IMG/VR virus record: IMGVR_UViG_3300008954_000068
Coordinates: 1 to 55,677 of that record
Source of the DNA: a virus
Reading direction: 5' to 3' (one strand)
DNA: 55,677 nucleotides
The position numbers were made by a program, and so were the translations under genes. How positions within the stretch are numbered: position 1 is the stretch's first letter; every line of letters begins with the position of its first letter. The notes beneath the pieces are model-generated. The model was not told where the DNA came from, ran no database searches, and was given only the letters and a program-made list of their open reading frames with translations. Shown in pieces: positions 1-6,790 of this stretch.

Positions 1-1046
1 ACCTTCTCCGCCCCGGGCAAGGCGTAGTCCACCATGCCAGCAGCATCGGATGCAGCGTACAGATTCCAGAACTGCTGCCACCGTTGAACCGTCGGCTCCT
101 CTCGGAGCTTCACGCTCGCAGCCTCGAACAGCAGGAAGCACACATCACCACGCTGGGGGATAGGCCCGGCGTGTGCCAAGCACAGATCCACGTCAGCCAA
201 GTCACGCAGCTTGCGGAACTCCATGAGCGCAAGCCCGTTGCCCTTGCCGACGAGACCTGACAAGCACATCTCCATCACCTCGAACGGAGCATGCACGGAT
301 TCACATGCAGCCAGCACGCGTTCCACCCATGTCCAGGTGCGAGGGCAGGCGACCGGTGTATTGACGCAGCGGATATCCTGGTCATCCTCGTAGGCTTCCG
401 GGTTGGAGGACAAGAAGGCGTCCACCAATCCAGCAGCAGCAGGGATGTGAGACTCCCAATCGTCAGGGAGAATCAGAAGCTCGGGGTCAGGGAATCCCTG
501 CGCCTTGCTTCTACGCCAGAAGTCCAGCGGCAAACGCCACCGACGCTCGGACTCGAACCCCAACCACAGATACCGTGAGGCAGTGGGAGGCATGATGTCC
601 GTGGCATTGGGCGCGATGTCCGGAGGATTCATCGCAGCGATGAACCGTGTCTCCGAGGGCAGACGCACATCTCCCACCAGCTTTGACTGGATGACCGTGA
701 GCATAGCAGCACGCACCAGCGGAGAGCAGGTGTTTAGCTCGTCAAAGAAGATGACGGGAATCTGCCCGCGTCCAGCAGCAGCGATAGCTTCCCGGAACAC
801 ATGACCGGGCAGCTTGACTACAGTTTGCTCGCCCGTGTCCGGGTCAGTGACAAGCACAGGCATTCCAAAGTCTGTGCCAGGGTCACACTGTGTGCCGATG
901 ATTGTCCCACAGAAATGGTAGCCGAGTGAACGACACATTCCTTCTGCGATTTCGGTTTTCCCTACGCCGGCAGGGCCGACGAGGAGCGTAGCAATACCAG
1001 CTTGAAGACTCAAGCCAGCAGCCAGTCCCATATTGAACAGTTGCAT
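1..1046 (-). CDS. MoxR-type AAA+ ATPase (3' end lies outside the window)
   Basis: An open frame of 348 codons runs from ATG at 1046 off the left edge. Walker A is GPAGVGKT (residues 24-31), Walker B is VIFFDELN (98-105, acidic D102-E103) and the sensor-1 Asn lies in AAMNPP near 140. This is the MoxR/RavA class of AAA+ unfoldase, which usually works with a VWA-domain partner. The leader carries GGAAAGGAA about 9 bases before the ATG and a hairpin at 1093-1114. Downstream, across the probable circular junction, lies the minus-strand VWA operon (55540-52130), so I infer a shared function. The substrate is unknown. The family call is firm; the biological role is not. Confidence 0.9.
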   Translation of the reverse strand, partial: MQLFNMGLAAGLSLQAGIATLLVGPAGVGKTEIAEGMCRSLGYHFCGTIIGTQCDPGTDFGMPVLVTDPDTGEQTVVKLPGHVFREAIAAAGRGQIPVIFFDELNTCSPLVRAAMLTVIQSKLVGDVRLPSETRFIAAMNPPDIAPNATDIMPPTASRYLWLGFESERRWRLPLDFWRRSKAQGFPDPELLILPDDWESHIPAAAGLVDAFLSSNPEAYEDDQDIRCVNTPVACPRTWTWVERVLAACESVHAPFEVMEMCLSGLVGKGNGLALMEFRKLRDLADVDLCLAHAGPIPQRGDVCFLLFEAASVKLREEPTVQRWQQFWNLYAASDAAGMVDYALPGAEK

Positions 1047-1092
1047 TTTGGTTTTTTCCTTTCCGTCAACGGCATTGTCGAACGGCCAGAGC

Positions 1093-1114
1093 CCACACGC
1101 CGTGAAGCGTGTGG
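1093..1114 (-). terminator. Hairpin between the small-gene operon and MoxR
   Basis: A perfect 8-bp inverted repeat, CCACACGC (1093-1100) and GCGTGTGG (1107-1114), has a 6-base loop. It lies 18 bases after the stop of the 83-residue gene and about 50 bases before the MoxR start. There is no U-run after it, so it may attenuate or protect RNA rather than fully terminate. Confidence 0.5.
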
Positions 1115-1131
1115 ACTGTAGCTATGGACAA

Positions 1132-1383
1132 TCAACCTTGTGCTGCGTAGCAGATGTGCCCCATCTCACGGGCAGCCATTGCAATCCTCTTCTCAGAAGA
1201 GAGCGTCTTCCACCAGACTGGATTGATCCAGACACGCCGATGCCCATCGGTCAGCATCCCGTAGGCAGACGGGGAACCCTCGTGGAAAGTGATGCTCTCC
1301 AATACTCCCGTTGGGATGGGGCCTGGAAACGCTTTCCGTGCGGCAGCGTTCGTCGCCAGTCGTTCATATGCTGTCAGCATCAC
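1132..1383 (-). CDS. Hypothetical protein, 83 aa
   Basis: Unrecognised. It is a mixed alpha/beta protein with a basic N-terminal helix (LTAYERLATNAAARKAF) and a Trp-rich centre (VWINPVWWKTLSSEKR). It overlaps the stop of the upstream gene as TGATG. AGGAGG sits just before, and either GTG at 1383 or ATG at 1380 could be the start. It is the last gene of a coupled six-gene run (2476-1132). No signal peptide or membrane segment is visible. Confidence 0.7.
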   Translation of the reverse strand: MMLTAYERLATNAAARKAFPGPIPTGVLESITFHEGSPSAYGMLTDGHRRVWINPVWWKTLSSEKRIAMAAREMGHICYAAQG

Positions 1384-1670
1384 ACACCTCCTTGGGCAGG
1401 GAGAGCGTTGTCCAGGAAATCCCGTAGCTCCAGGAGGGGATCGTCCTGGTCAAGATAGGCGTCCATGCTTTCCACTGTGATGTAGTGGACGTATTCAAAG
1501 AAGCCTTCCACACGGACGTACTCATCGCGGCACCACTTCACACGGTAGAGGTAGAAGAACAGACCACGAATCCAGTTGGGTCCAAAGTCCTTTCCAGGAA
1601 TTTCATCCTGGTCTTCCACGTCATAGCCTGGAGCAACACGCAACAGGTAGAGAATAGAGCGCAGCATCAC
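1380..1670 (-). CDS. Hypothetical protein, 96 aa, acidic and aromatic
   Basis: Unrecognised. It is rich in Tyr, Phe and Asp/Glu (for example FFYLYRVKWCRDEYVRVEG, then FFEYVHYITVES). The C-terminus, ALPAQGGV, comes from the same AGGGAGGTGTGTGATG ribosome-site context seen at the end of its upstream neighbour, so both proteins end in AQGGV. Start is GTG at 1670 or ATG at 1667, coupled to the 37-residue gene upstream. Confidence 0.7.
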   Translation of the reverse strand: MMLRSILYLLRVAPGYDVEDQDEIPGKDFGPNWIRGLFFYLYRVKWCRDEYVRVEGFFEYVHYITVESMDAYLDQDDPLLELRDFLDNALPAQGGV

Positions 1671-1780
1671 ACACCTCCCTGGGCCAGCGCCACAAGAGCA
1701 CTGCTGAATAGTTCAAGAAAAACCAGGAGCGCACAGCACCCCATGGCAGCGTCAGCGATATCGAATCCTCGATTGTTCAT
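1667..1780 (-). CDS. Small single-pass membrane protein, 37 aa
   Basis: ATG at 1780 follows GGAGGTGAAGG and overlaps the stop of the preceding gene as ATGA. The frame closes at TGA 1669-1667, overlapping the next start. The product begins MNNRGFDIADAAMG, then has one hydrophobic stretch (residues 15-34: CALLVFLELFSSALVALA) and ends QGGV. The coupling on both sides and the strong ribosome site argue that it is real despite its size. It could be a small membrane regulator or anti-host peptide; nothing shows which. Confidence 0.65.
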   Translation of the reverse strand: MNNRGFDIADAAMGCCALLVFLELFSSALVALAQGGV

Positions 1781-2034
1781 CCTTCACCTCCCATTTCCCT
1801 GATTACCCAGCCTGTCTCCGGGCTCCATTCCCTCACAGTTTTGGAGAATGCGTGGTGGTGAACCCAGTATTTTTCCATGTCGGAGAGCAAGACGTGCTTG
1901 GTTGCTCCTGTTTGGTTGTTGGTCAGCAGGAAGCACGGCTCGTTGTCGAGGCTGGTGCCACTGATTGTCCACGTTAGCTTTCGGCTGCTAATGTTTCGGA
2001 CAACATCACCGATCCCGTAGTCGTGGGTGGTCAC
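1777..2034 (-). CDS. Hypothetical protein, 85 aa
   Basis: GTG start at 2034 overlaps the stop of the upstream gene (GTGA). The N-terminus, YGIGDVVRNISSRKLTWTISG, followed by a segment ending ATKHVLLSDMEKYW, has the alternating pattern of a small SH3-like beta-barrel of the kind found in RNA- or DNA-binding proteins. That is a pattern resemblance only. It is part of the coupled run 2476-1132. Confidence 0.7.
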   Translation of the reverse strand: MTTHDYGIGDVVRNISSRKLTWTISGTSLDNEPCFLLTNNQTGATKHVLLSDMEKYWVHHHAFSKTVREWSPETGWVIREMGGEG

Positions 2035-2267
2035 TTGTCACCTCCCTGGGCAGCGTCAATCTCCTCATCCCAGCAGTCGTCACAGGCTATGGCGTCTGCC
2101 CGTCCTGGACTGTAGAAGAACCCGAGGTCACACACCTCACAGGTTGCGTCGGTAGCGGGGTAGTCAAACTCCGCATCTTGCTTTGCCTGCGCTGGTGTGC
2201 GCTCATCGGGCAGGTAGCCCGCGTAGTAGAACGAACCGGGGTATCCGTGGTTGTAGGGGAGACTCAT
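2031..2267 (-). CDS. Small putative zinc-binding protein, 78 aa
   Basis: Two Cys pairs, CEVC (about residues 43-46) and CDDC (about 62-65), sit about 15 residues apart around an aromatic turn (LGFFYSP), the spacing of a minimal zinc ribbon. The N-terminus is Tyr/Pro-rich. ATG at 2267 overlaps the upstream stop (ATGA), and the 3' end overlaps the next gene. Zinc binding is inferred from Cys spacing; a nucleic-acid or protein-contact role is possible. Confidence 0.7.
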   Translation of the reverse strand: MSLPYNHGYPGSFYYAGYLPDERTPAQAKQDAEFDYPATDATCEVCDLGFFYSPGRADAIACDDCWDEEIDAAQGGDK

Positions 2268-2476
2268 GGCAAGTCCATCCTTTCCCGGGCCAGCACAGGA
2301 GCGACAGGCTCCGGCTCCTCGGGCGTGGCAGCTTCAGCGAAACGAGTGTGGCTGAAGTTAGGATTGTGGTTGCGACACATCACACCGAACGCATGCACGA
2401 GGTGTTCTCGTACAGGCGTCGGCATCTCCGTGTCGTGCAGAATCTCTGCGATATCTTTGAAGTGCATTCGGGTCAT
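2264..2476 (-). CDS. Hypothetical protein, 70 aa
   Basis: I chose ATG at 2476 because it follows AAAGGAAAGAACC, the ribosome site used by most first genes on this strand; a longer frame upstream would run into the leader hairpin. The product has a helical N-terminus (MTRMHFKDIAEILHDTEMP) and a Pro/Glu-rich C-terminus. It is the first gene of a six-gene coupled unit. Confidence 0.65.
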   Translation of the reverse strand: MTRMHFKDIAEILHDTEMPTPVREHLVHAFGVMCRNHNPNFSHTRFAEAATPEEPEPVAPVLARERMDLP

Positions 2477-2495
2477 GGTTCTTTCCTTTCCGTCT

Positions 2496-2541
2496 GTAGT
2501 AGAACGGGAGAAACGCACAGCCCCCCACCCTGGGCTGTGCG
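2496..2541 (-). terminator. Strong terminator hairpin followed by a shared leader motif
   Basis: A perfect 10-bp stem, CGCACAGCCC (2514-2523) with GGGCTGTGCG (2532-2541), has an 8-base loop. Read on the minus strand it is followed by TTTCT, so it looks like an intrinsic terminator for the gene ending at 2556. Directly after it (2506-2496, minus strand) comes CGTTCTACTAC, a motif shared with other leaders on this strand, then the ribosome site of the next gene. Confidence 0.7.
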
Positions 2542-2555
2542 CTGCGCTCGTCCGG

Positions 2556-2939
2556 CTACCTGCGTTCGAACGCTACAGCGTCGATGCAGTCCTGTACCAG
2601 TGAACCAACGTCAGCCCACGAGAGGCCAGCGTCCGCAGCGCACGCTTTCATCTGGTCTACGGATTCCGGCGCGAACACTTGCGACAGCGTCTCGTGTTCC
2701 AGCAGCCGCCGGGCCAGTCGGCGGGCAGCACGTTCGTTACACTGTGTGGAGCGGTCAACGTGCAGCCCGGTGGCAGCGTGAGAGACACGCCAGCCAGCGT
2801 GGCGATTGTTGTTGGGACCGTCGCCAGCCTCATTGACAGGGCGATGGACTACCAGTGGTCCCAGCGCAGCGCATGGCATGGTGATTCGCCCATCTTGCAG
2901 CGAGATTTCAAAGGACGCACGATTATTGAAGCGTGTCAT
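2556..2939 (-). CDS. Hypothetical protein, 127 aa
   Basis: Unrecognised. The N-terminal half looks beta-rich (NRASFEISLQDGRITMPCAA). The C-terminal half is helical, with an Arg-rich patch (NERAARRLARRLLEHETL) and an acidic helix ending DCIDAVAFERR. ATG at 2939 overlaps the stop of the 51-residue gene (ATGA). A terminator follows at 2541-2514. Confidence 0.7.
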   Translation of the reverse strand: MTRFNNRASFEISLQDGRITMPCAALGPLVVHRPVNEAGDGPNNNRHAGWRVSHAATGLHVDRSTQCNERAARRLARRLLEHETLSQVFAPESVDQMKACAADAGLSWADVGSLVQDCIDAVAFERR

Positions 2940-3091
2940 GACACCACCTCGGGCTCATCGGCAGCGCCATCGCTGTCACTGTCAAGCGCAGCGTGATTCG
3001 GCTCGCCGTCGGCCACATCCTTGTAGCCCATGTTTACCAGCGTCATGTAGTCCACGCAGTCGAGGATCTCTCCGATTCTTTCGTTGTACAT
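2936..3091 (-). CDS. Hypothetical small protein, 51 aa
   Basis: ATG at 3091 follows GCAAAGGAAAGAAG, matching the ribosome site of the neighbouring units, and the stop overlaps the next start as ATGA. The product begins MYNERIGEILDCVDYMT and has an acidic C-terminal tail with Asp-Ser repeats, ending DEPEVVS. It is first in a two-gene unit. Function unknown; the strong initiation site and coupling support expression. Confidence 0.65.
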   Translation of the reverse strand: MYNERIGEILDCVDYMTLVNMGYKDVADGEPNHAALDSDSDGAADEPEVVS

Positions 3092-3136
3092 TGTGCTTCT
3101 TTCCTTTGCTCCCTATCCAGGAGCGGTATCGTTCTG

Positions 3137-3183
3137 GTAGTAGAACGAAAGCAGCGCATACAGGCTAAGCCCGTATGCCCTGC
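3137..3183 (-). terminator. Terminator hairpin and shared leader motif
   Basis: A 15-bp stem with one mismatch pairs 3151-3165 with 3169-3183 around a 3-base loop. On the minus strand it is followed by TTTCGTTCT, fitting an intrinsic terminator for the gene ending at 3194. The motif CGTTCTACTAC (3147-3137) follows immediately, as in the leader at 2506-2496. Confidence 0.7.
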
Positions 3184-3193
3184 GCTCGGTCGG

Positions 3194-3466
3194 CTACACA
3201 CCCGTGAGAGATTCAACGTGTCGCTCTACCAGGAGCATGGCGCGGGCGGATACCTCACACCGCAGGAGGCCAGCAGCATTCCGCAGGCCACCGCCATAGA
3301 TTGATTCCCGGTACTGTTCCCGCATTCTACGGGCATACCAAAGGAGCGCGTCCGTATCGGTGACGAGGCAAGCGATTGTCTTGTCAGCTTCCGCAGTCGC
3401 CAGCACTTGCAACTGCTCGTGCGTGTACTGGCCCTTGTTGTCGTCGCAGTCTCTCAAATGGTACAT
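3194..3466 (-). CDS. Hypothetical protein, 90 aa
   Basis: Unrecognised, mostly helical. It has a charged N-terminus (MYHLRDCDDNKGQYTHEQLQ) and a hydrophobic/basic C-terminal helix (EVSARAMLLVERHVESLTGV). ATG at 3466 follows AAAGGAAAGAAGC. It stands alone between a 291-base leader and a terminator, so it is probably its own transcription unit. Confidence 0.7.
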   Translation of the reverse strand: MYHLRDCDDNKGQYTHEQLQVLATAEADKTIACLVTDTDALLWYARRMREQYRESIYGGGLRNAAGLLRCEVSARAMLLVERHVESLTGV

Positions 3467-3757
3467 GCTTCTTTCCTTTGGGCTATCCGGCCCGTGTGAA
3501 CGGCAGCGGGGATGCTACCGTAGCTCTACTATCACATGTCAGTAGAACCATGGCAACCCAGGCAGCGCGATAGCTGCGTGGATTGTCATCGCCCGACTGC
3601 CATTGACGGCAGCGCGAATAGAACGAGAGAGAATCTTGTGAGCGGCAGCGGCAGCGCGATAGCAGCGGCAGCGCGGGTTGCGCTCGTGTCCGGAGCCATG
3701 TGGCAGACTACGTGAAACGCGAAAGGGCCCCCCCAGTTTCCCGGGGGGGCTTTCTTT
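3467..3757. other. 291-base non-coding leader with iteron-like repeats
   Basis: I see no gene here on either strand. It contains four copies of GGCAGCGCG(A/G), at 3561, 3608, 3650 and 3667; two GTTCTAYT-type leader motifs on the minus strand (3549-3539 and about 3625-3614); and a terminator (3727-3750). It is the leader of the gene at 3466. The repeats could bind a replication initiator or a regulator. Confidence 0.5.
3727..3750 (-). terminator. GC-rich terminator after the 228-aa gene
   Basis: A perfect 8-bp stem, GCCCCCCC (3727-3734) with GGGGGGGC (3743-3750), has an 8-base loop. It starts 7 bases after the stop codon of the minus-strand gene ending at 3758. T-rich tracts lie on both sides (TTTCTTTCT on plus, CCCTTTCG on minus), so it may work in both directions. 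Confidence 0.75.
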
Positions 3758-4444
3758 CTACTTGGCTGCTGCCGCAATCGCTTCTGGGGGAAGCCCCAAG
3801 CACTCCGCGATCTCATCGATTGAGAGGGTTTCGCGGTACTTGGCGATCATCGTCTCCAGGGCGCTCTTAGCGCGTCCCTTCTCTTGGTTGGCCTTCTCCG
3901 CTGCCGTGATCTTCAGACAGTCTCGGAAAGGCGATCCCGCTGTATCCATCCAGCGATCCAAGCGCTGTGTAGACACCCGGAACGCTCCGATCCGGGCTAC
4001 CTCCAGGCCGCCGACCTTGACCCGGAAAACCGCGCCGTCGCGTTCTACCCGGCAACCGTCCGCCACGTATTCCAGCCTGGCGGGAGCGATTCCCTTGCCC
4101 TTGCTGGAGACCCGCGCGTCTTGCCAGCCCGTAGCGGGCTGGTCTGCCTTGCTCGTGTCGCCAGTGGGCGAGTAGAGCGAGAGGTACGCGGGAGACTCCA
4201 GGCTGTGTCGGCTGCAGTAGCCCTCTACCGCCTGGGCTTCTGTAGTGCTCACGGGAGACCCGTAAAACACTCGGAGAGACCAGCCGTCCCCAGATAGGGC
4301 CAGCGTCCCGCCTTTGTGTCCGGCGTCAATCTCGCGACTAACGGCGGCTACCAGATGGTCACTGCCACGGATCGCCAGGGGAGTGAGGAACCGTGCTCCT
4401 GTGAGAGCGGCTACCTTGCGTGCTGTTTCTTGCTTCTTGTTCAT
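3758..4444 (-). CDS. Hypothetical protein, 228 aa, with a possible C-terminal helix-turn-helix
   Basis: Unrecognised. The start at 4444 is set by GCAAGGAAGAAGCG just upstream. The N-terminal half is basic and mixed alpha/beta. The centre is beta-rich (residues about 125-165). The C-terminal helices include SIDEIAECLGLPPEAIAAAAK, with the spacing of a helix-turn-helix. A GNRA-capped hairpin (4457-4470) sits just before the ribosome site, which could modulate translation. It is the first minus-strand gene off the divergent control region, so an early regulatory role is plausible but unproven. Confidence 0.7.
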   Translation of the reverse strand: MNKKQETARKVAALTGARFLTPLAIRGSDHLVAAVSREIDAGHKGGTLALSGDGWSLRVFYGSPVSTTEAQAVEGYCSRHSLESPAYLSLYSPTGDTSKADQPATGWQDARVSSKGKGIAPARLEYVADGCRVERDGAVFRVKVGGLEVARIGAFRVSTQRLDRWMDTAGSPFRDCLKITAAEKANQEKGRAKSALETMIAKYRETLSIDEIAECLGLPPEAIAAAAK

Positions 4445-4837
4445 CGCTTCTTCCTTGCCCCTTGCGGGGCGTATGCGCAGCACAGGCGAGCCCCCAGAAT
4501 AGGGGCGCACGCGTACCGCGCGTTGTCTCGTCTATTCGCGTTTCAATGAATCGGGCCCCGCGCGGATCCTGCGCGTCGGCAGGGGGGGCCCGCACTCATG
4601 GTCACATATGGTGAGGGGGGGTCGCTGATATGAGATGTCAAATCGATGTCAACGGATGAAGTGTCAGGTGTCACGTGATACCCCACCCCACCCCTTGACC
4701 TGTCCAGACCGACCGAGTGTGCGCGTGTACCGAGGGGGCATCCCCCCCGAAGGGGGGTGGTGGTGGGCCGTTATATCCCCCCTCTCACACGCGACCTGTT
4801 TTTGGCAGTCTAACGAGCCCACGATTACAGTAGACAG
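4445..4837. promoter_or_regulatory. 393-base divergent control region between the two gene arms
   Basis: No convincing gene lies here; open frames in it overlap repeats and lack ribosome sites. Visible elements are: a GCAA-loop hairpin (4457-4470); four TGTCA boxes at 4636, 4647, 4662 and 4669; an 8-bp palindrome, TCACGTGA (4671-4678); a TTGACC box at 4695-4700 with no clear -10; a C6-GAA-G6 hairpin (4743-4757); and TTATAT at 4771-4776. Both arms are transcribed away from it, so it should carry promoters for both. I cannot assign exact start sites. Confidence 0.55.
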
Positions 4838-5713
4838 GTGGATTGCTCTCTCCCAGGGGACGCGTGGACGCATTTGCTGTACCATCCAGCGTTTGAGGGA
4901 GGTCCCCAGGCGAAGTTTGTGGTGGCGGGGGCCGTTTGGCTGGAGATTGCGGTCGGCTTTGGGCTTTCCATGCCGTGGACGACGGCGAGGTTCCGTGACA
5001 AGTGGACGAAGCCGTTCAGGAGGAAGCAACGGGTGATCCGGGCGCAAGTTCTCGGGCACGAGGCGTTTACGGAGGCGGTTTACGCGGAGACGTTCGGGGT
5101 AGCGCCGGAAGAGTGGACGGAAACGCTACGGGAGGCTTGGAATCCTTTGGAGGAACCTCCATCTCCGTATGAGATGGCGGCACTGCTCCTCAATGACGGG
5201 AAATACTGGATTGGGGCGAAAGGGAAGGACAGGCCGATGGCTTCCCACAAGAGTTCCCTGTATTGGTGGCTGGTGGGCATCCCCGCTCATGTGATGGAGC
5301 AGGTAGCCCCGGGATGGGAGGAAGAAGCGGCTTACGCCATCCGATGGCTGTTCCAAAACACCCCTCGCTTCACCCTTTGGGCTATCGGCGTCGATTTACG
5401 CGTCGTAGCGATGGGGAGTCGGGCACAGATGCGGAGGATCATGGTCCCTCACGCCAATCACCAGAAGTACCTGAAGGAAATGGTTGGCAAACCACTGGTA
5501 CAACACGTACTCTCGACAGGTCAACGGATTGCTCCTGCACCCCGGGCTCTTCCTAATCCTGCACCTCTTTGGGCTCCTCCCTCGGAAGGTGTTGACAACA
5601 CAAGGCCCCCCGAGTCCAAATGGGTATGGAACCACGAGCGTCGTCTTAGAGGATATAGGAAGACAGCTTGGGATATATTGGAACGGTACAAGAAAACTGG
5701 AGTCCAGTTTTAG
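4838..5713 (+). CDS. Hypothetical protein, 291 aa, first gene of the late arm
   Basis: Unrecognised. A stop lies just upstream in frame, so GTG at 4838 is the earliest start; the ribosome site is weak, and an internal ATG near residue 45 is an alternative. The protein is Trp-rich and largely helical, with basic patches (RFRDKWTKPFRRKQRVIRAQ, about 51-70) and a basic C-terminus (RLRGYRKTAWDILERYKKTG). Its place upstream of the packaging genes suggests a packaging or DNA-contact role, which is inference only. Confidence 0.7.
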   Translation: MDCSLPGDAWTHLLYHPAFEGGPQAKFVVAGAVWLEIAVGFGLSMPWTTARFRDKWTKPFRRKQRVIRAQVLGHEAFTEAVYAETFGVAPEEWTETLREAWNPLEEPPSPYEMAALLLNDGKYWIGAKGKDRPMASHKSSLYWWLVGIPAHVMEQVAPGWEEEAAYAIRWLFQNTPRFTLWAIGVDLRVVAMGSRAQMRRIMVPHANHQKYLKEMVGKPLVQHVLSTGQRIAPAPRALPNPAPLWAPPSEGVDNTRPPESKWVWNHERRLRGYRKTAWDILERYKKTGVQF

Positions 5714-5721
5714 GAGAGGGC

Positions 5722-6255
5722 ATGGAAGACGAAGCTGACGGGCGAAGCATGTACGACATCTTTGCTGACCTGGAGATTGAGGAGCAAGAGGAGGAGGTGG
5801 CCATGGAAGTGGAAGCCGCTCCTGTGGAGGAGACAACAGAAGTCGCCCTTTCCGCTACGAGTCTCCTCTCTTCGGAGGAGATTGACAGGCTCCTTGGGCT
5901 GGACGAGGTCCTACCCGTCGCGTTCCTCAAGGAGAATGCGGACAAGATGCACTCGACGGACGCCATCGTAGACTTCGCCACGACGGTCTGCATTGACCTC
6001 GCCCAGGGCAATCTGAAAGCGAGGGAGTCATCGGAGATGCGCCGCTGGGCTGAACTCATGTACACATGCGTTCTGGCCGGTGAGGGCGGGGCTCAAAACA
6101 CCCAGGTCAACTACGTTGGGCAGCTTATCCAGTTGGCTGGAGTCGCCCCCGTTGAAGAGGCTTCCCTTGGGCAGCCCAGCAAGCAGGTTATCAAAGTTCA
6201 AGACGCCATCCTCGATGGCACCACCACCCGCCAGAAGAAAGCGCAAGGAGAGTAG
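5722..6255 (+). CDS. Hypothetical protein, 177 aa; possible small terminase-like
   Basis: Start chosen at ATG 5722, 6 bases after AGGAG. The N-terminal 40 residues are very acidic (Glu-rich, around EIEEQEEEVAMEVEA). The middle is helical, with a segment MRRWAELMYTCVLAGEGGAQ and then a Gln/Asn-rich stretch. The C-terminus QKKAQGE is encoded by a repeat shared with the next gene's end. Position, size and helical content would suit a small terminase or packaging co-factor, but I recognise no family. Confidence 0.7.
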   Translation: MEDEADGRSMYDIFADLEIEEQEEEVAMEVEAAPVEETTEVALSATSLLSSEEIDRLLGLDEVLPVAFLKENADKMHSTDAIVDFATTVCIDLAQGNLKARESSEMRRWAELMYTCVLAGEGGAQNTQVNYVGQLIQLAGVAPVEEASLGQPSKQVIKVQDAILDGTTTRQKKAQGE

Positions 6256-6260
6256 CTGTG
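6231..6260 (+). repeat. Gene-junction repeat, copy 1
   Basis: This 30-base stretch (CCAGAAGAAAGC, then GCA, then AGGAGAGTAGCTGTG) carries the C-terminal codons, ribosome site, TAG stop and GTG start at one gene junction. It recurs with a few changes at 6761-6790, exactly 530 bases on, and its 3' end recurs inside a gene at 7231-7240. Confidence 0.8.
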
Positions 6261-6785
6261 CCCAAACCCGATAACTTTTTGAAAGAGATGCGTGAGGCAG
6301 CCGCTAAGAAAGCCCTGCCCCCCGTAGATGTGAAGTCCGGTCCCGAAGCGGAACGCTATCCCGGAGCGGACTTTACAGTCGCTCAAGCCTCCACTCCGGC
6401 TGGGGGGGAAACGAGGTCGGAAGCAGCCATGGGCCACACTCTAAATCCCTCGATAGAGAGGGAAGATTGGCACGACAAGTTTCAGGCGACATGGGGAGAA
6501 CGGTTCGGAGAGGATGCGGGCGAACTCTTCTCGAACGCAGGCAAGTTTATCGAGTTGGGGATCATCCCCGAAGACTCGGAGTTCGCTCAAATGTACCGTG
6601 CGATGGACCCCTATGACAAAGCTATCAGCGAGGCTCACGAGGGAAGACGAGCCTTCGGGGAAGAGTTTCCCGCCCACAAGGCGGCTGCGGAGAAGGAACA
6701 CGAGGCGAGGGGAGTTCCCTATCCAGCCCGCAGTGAAGCCAGAGAAAAGAGAGTAGCCGCCCAGAAGAAAGCCCGAGGAGAGTAG
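6258..6785 (+). CDS. Hypothetical protein, 175 aa, with an N-terminal shared basic motif
   Basis: GTG start at 6258 follows AGGAGAG and sits 2 bases after the previous stop. Residues 7-20 (FLKEMREAAAKKAL) match a motif found in five other head-region proteins. The middle (EDWHDKFQATWGERFGEDAG) is Trp-rich and helical. The C-terminus is highly charged and ends AQKKARGE. It lies between packaging genes and may be a virion cargo or assembly protein. No family recognised. Confidence 0.7.
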   Translation: MPKPDNFLKEMREAAAKKALPPVDVKSGPEAERYPGADFTVAQASTPAGGETRSEAAMGHTLNPSIEREDWHDKFQATWGERFGEDAGELFSNAGKFIELGIIPEDSEFAQMYRAMDPYDKAISEAHEGRRAFGEEFPAHKAAAEKEHEARGVPYPARSEAREKRVAAQKKARGE

Positions 6786-6790
6786 CTGTG
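6761..6790 (+). repeat. Gene-junction repeat, copy 2
   Basis: Matches 6231-6260 at 28 of 30 bases and again carries the last codons, AGGAG, TAG stop and GTG start. Shared stop-start linkers like this can act as recombination points between gene modules. Confidence 0.8.

Noticed and set aside
540-562. GGTTCGAGTCC tRNA T-arm-like sequence
   Set aside because: It lies within the MoxR coding frame (LGFESE) and no matching acceptor or anticodon arms are found.
211-804. Plus-strand frames in the first kilobase
   Set aside because: They lie opposite the MoxR gene and have no coding character or ribosome sites.
4635-5059. Frames on both strands across the start of the late arm
   Set aside because: They are Gly/Pro/Arg-rich products of GC-rich control sequence and lack ribosome sites.
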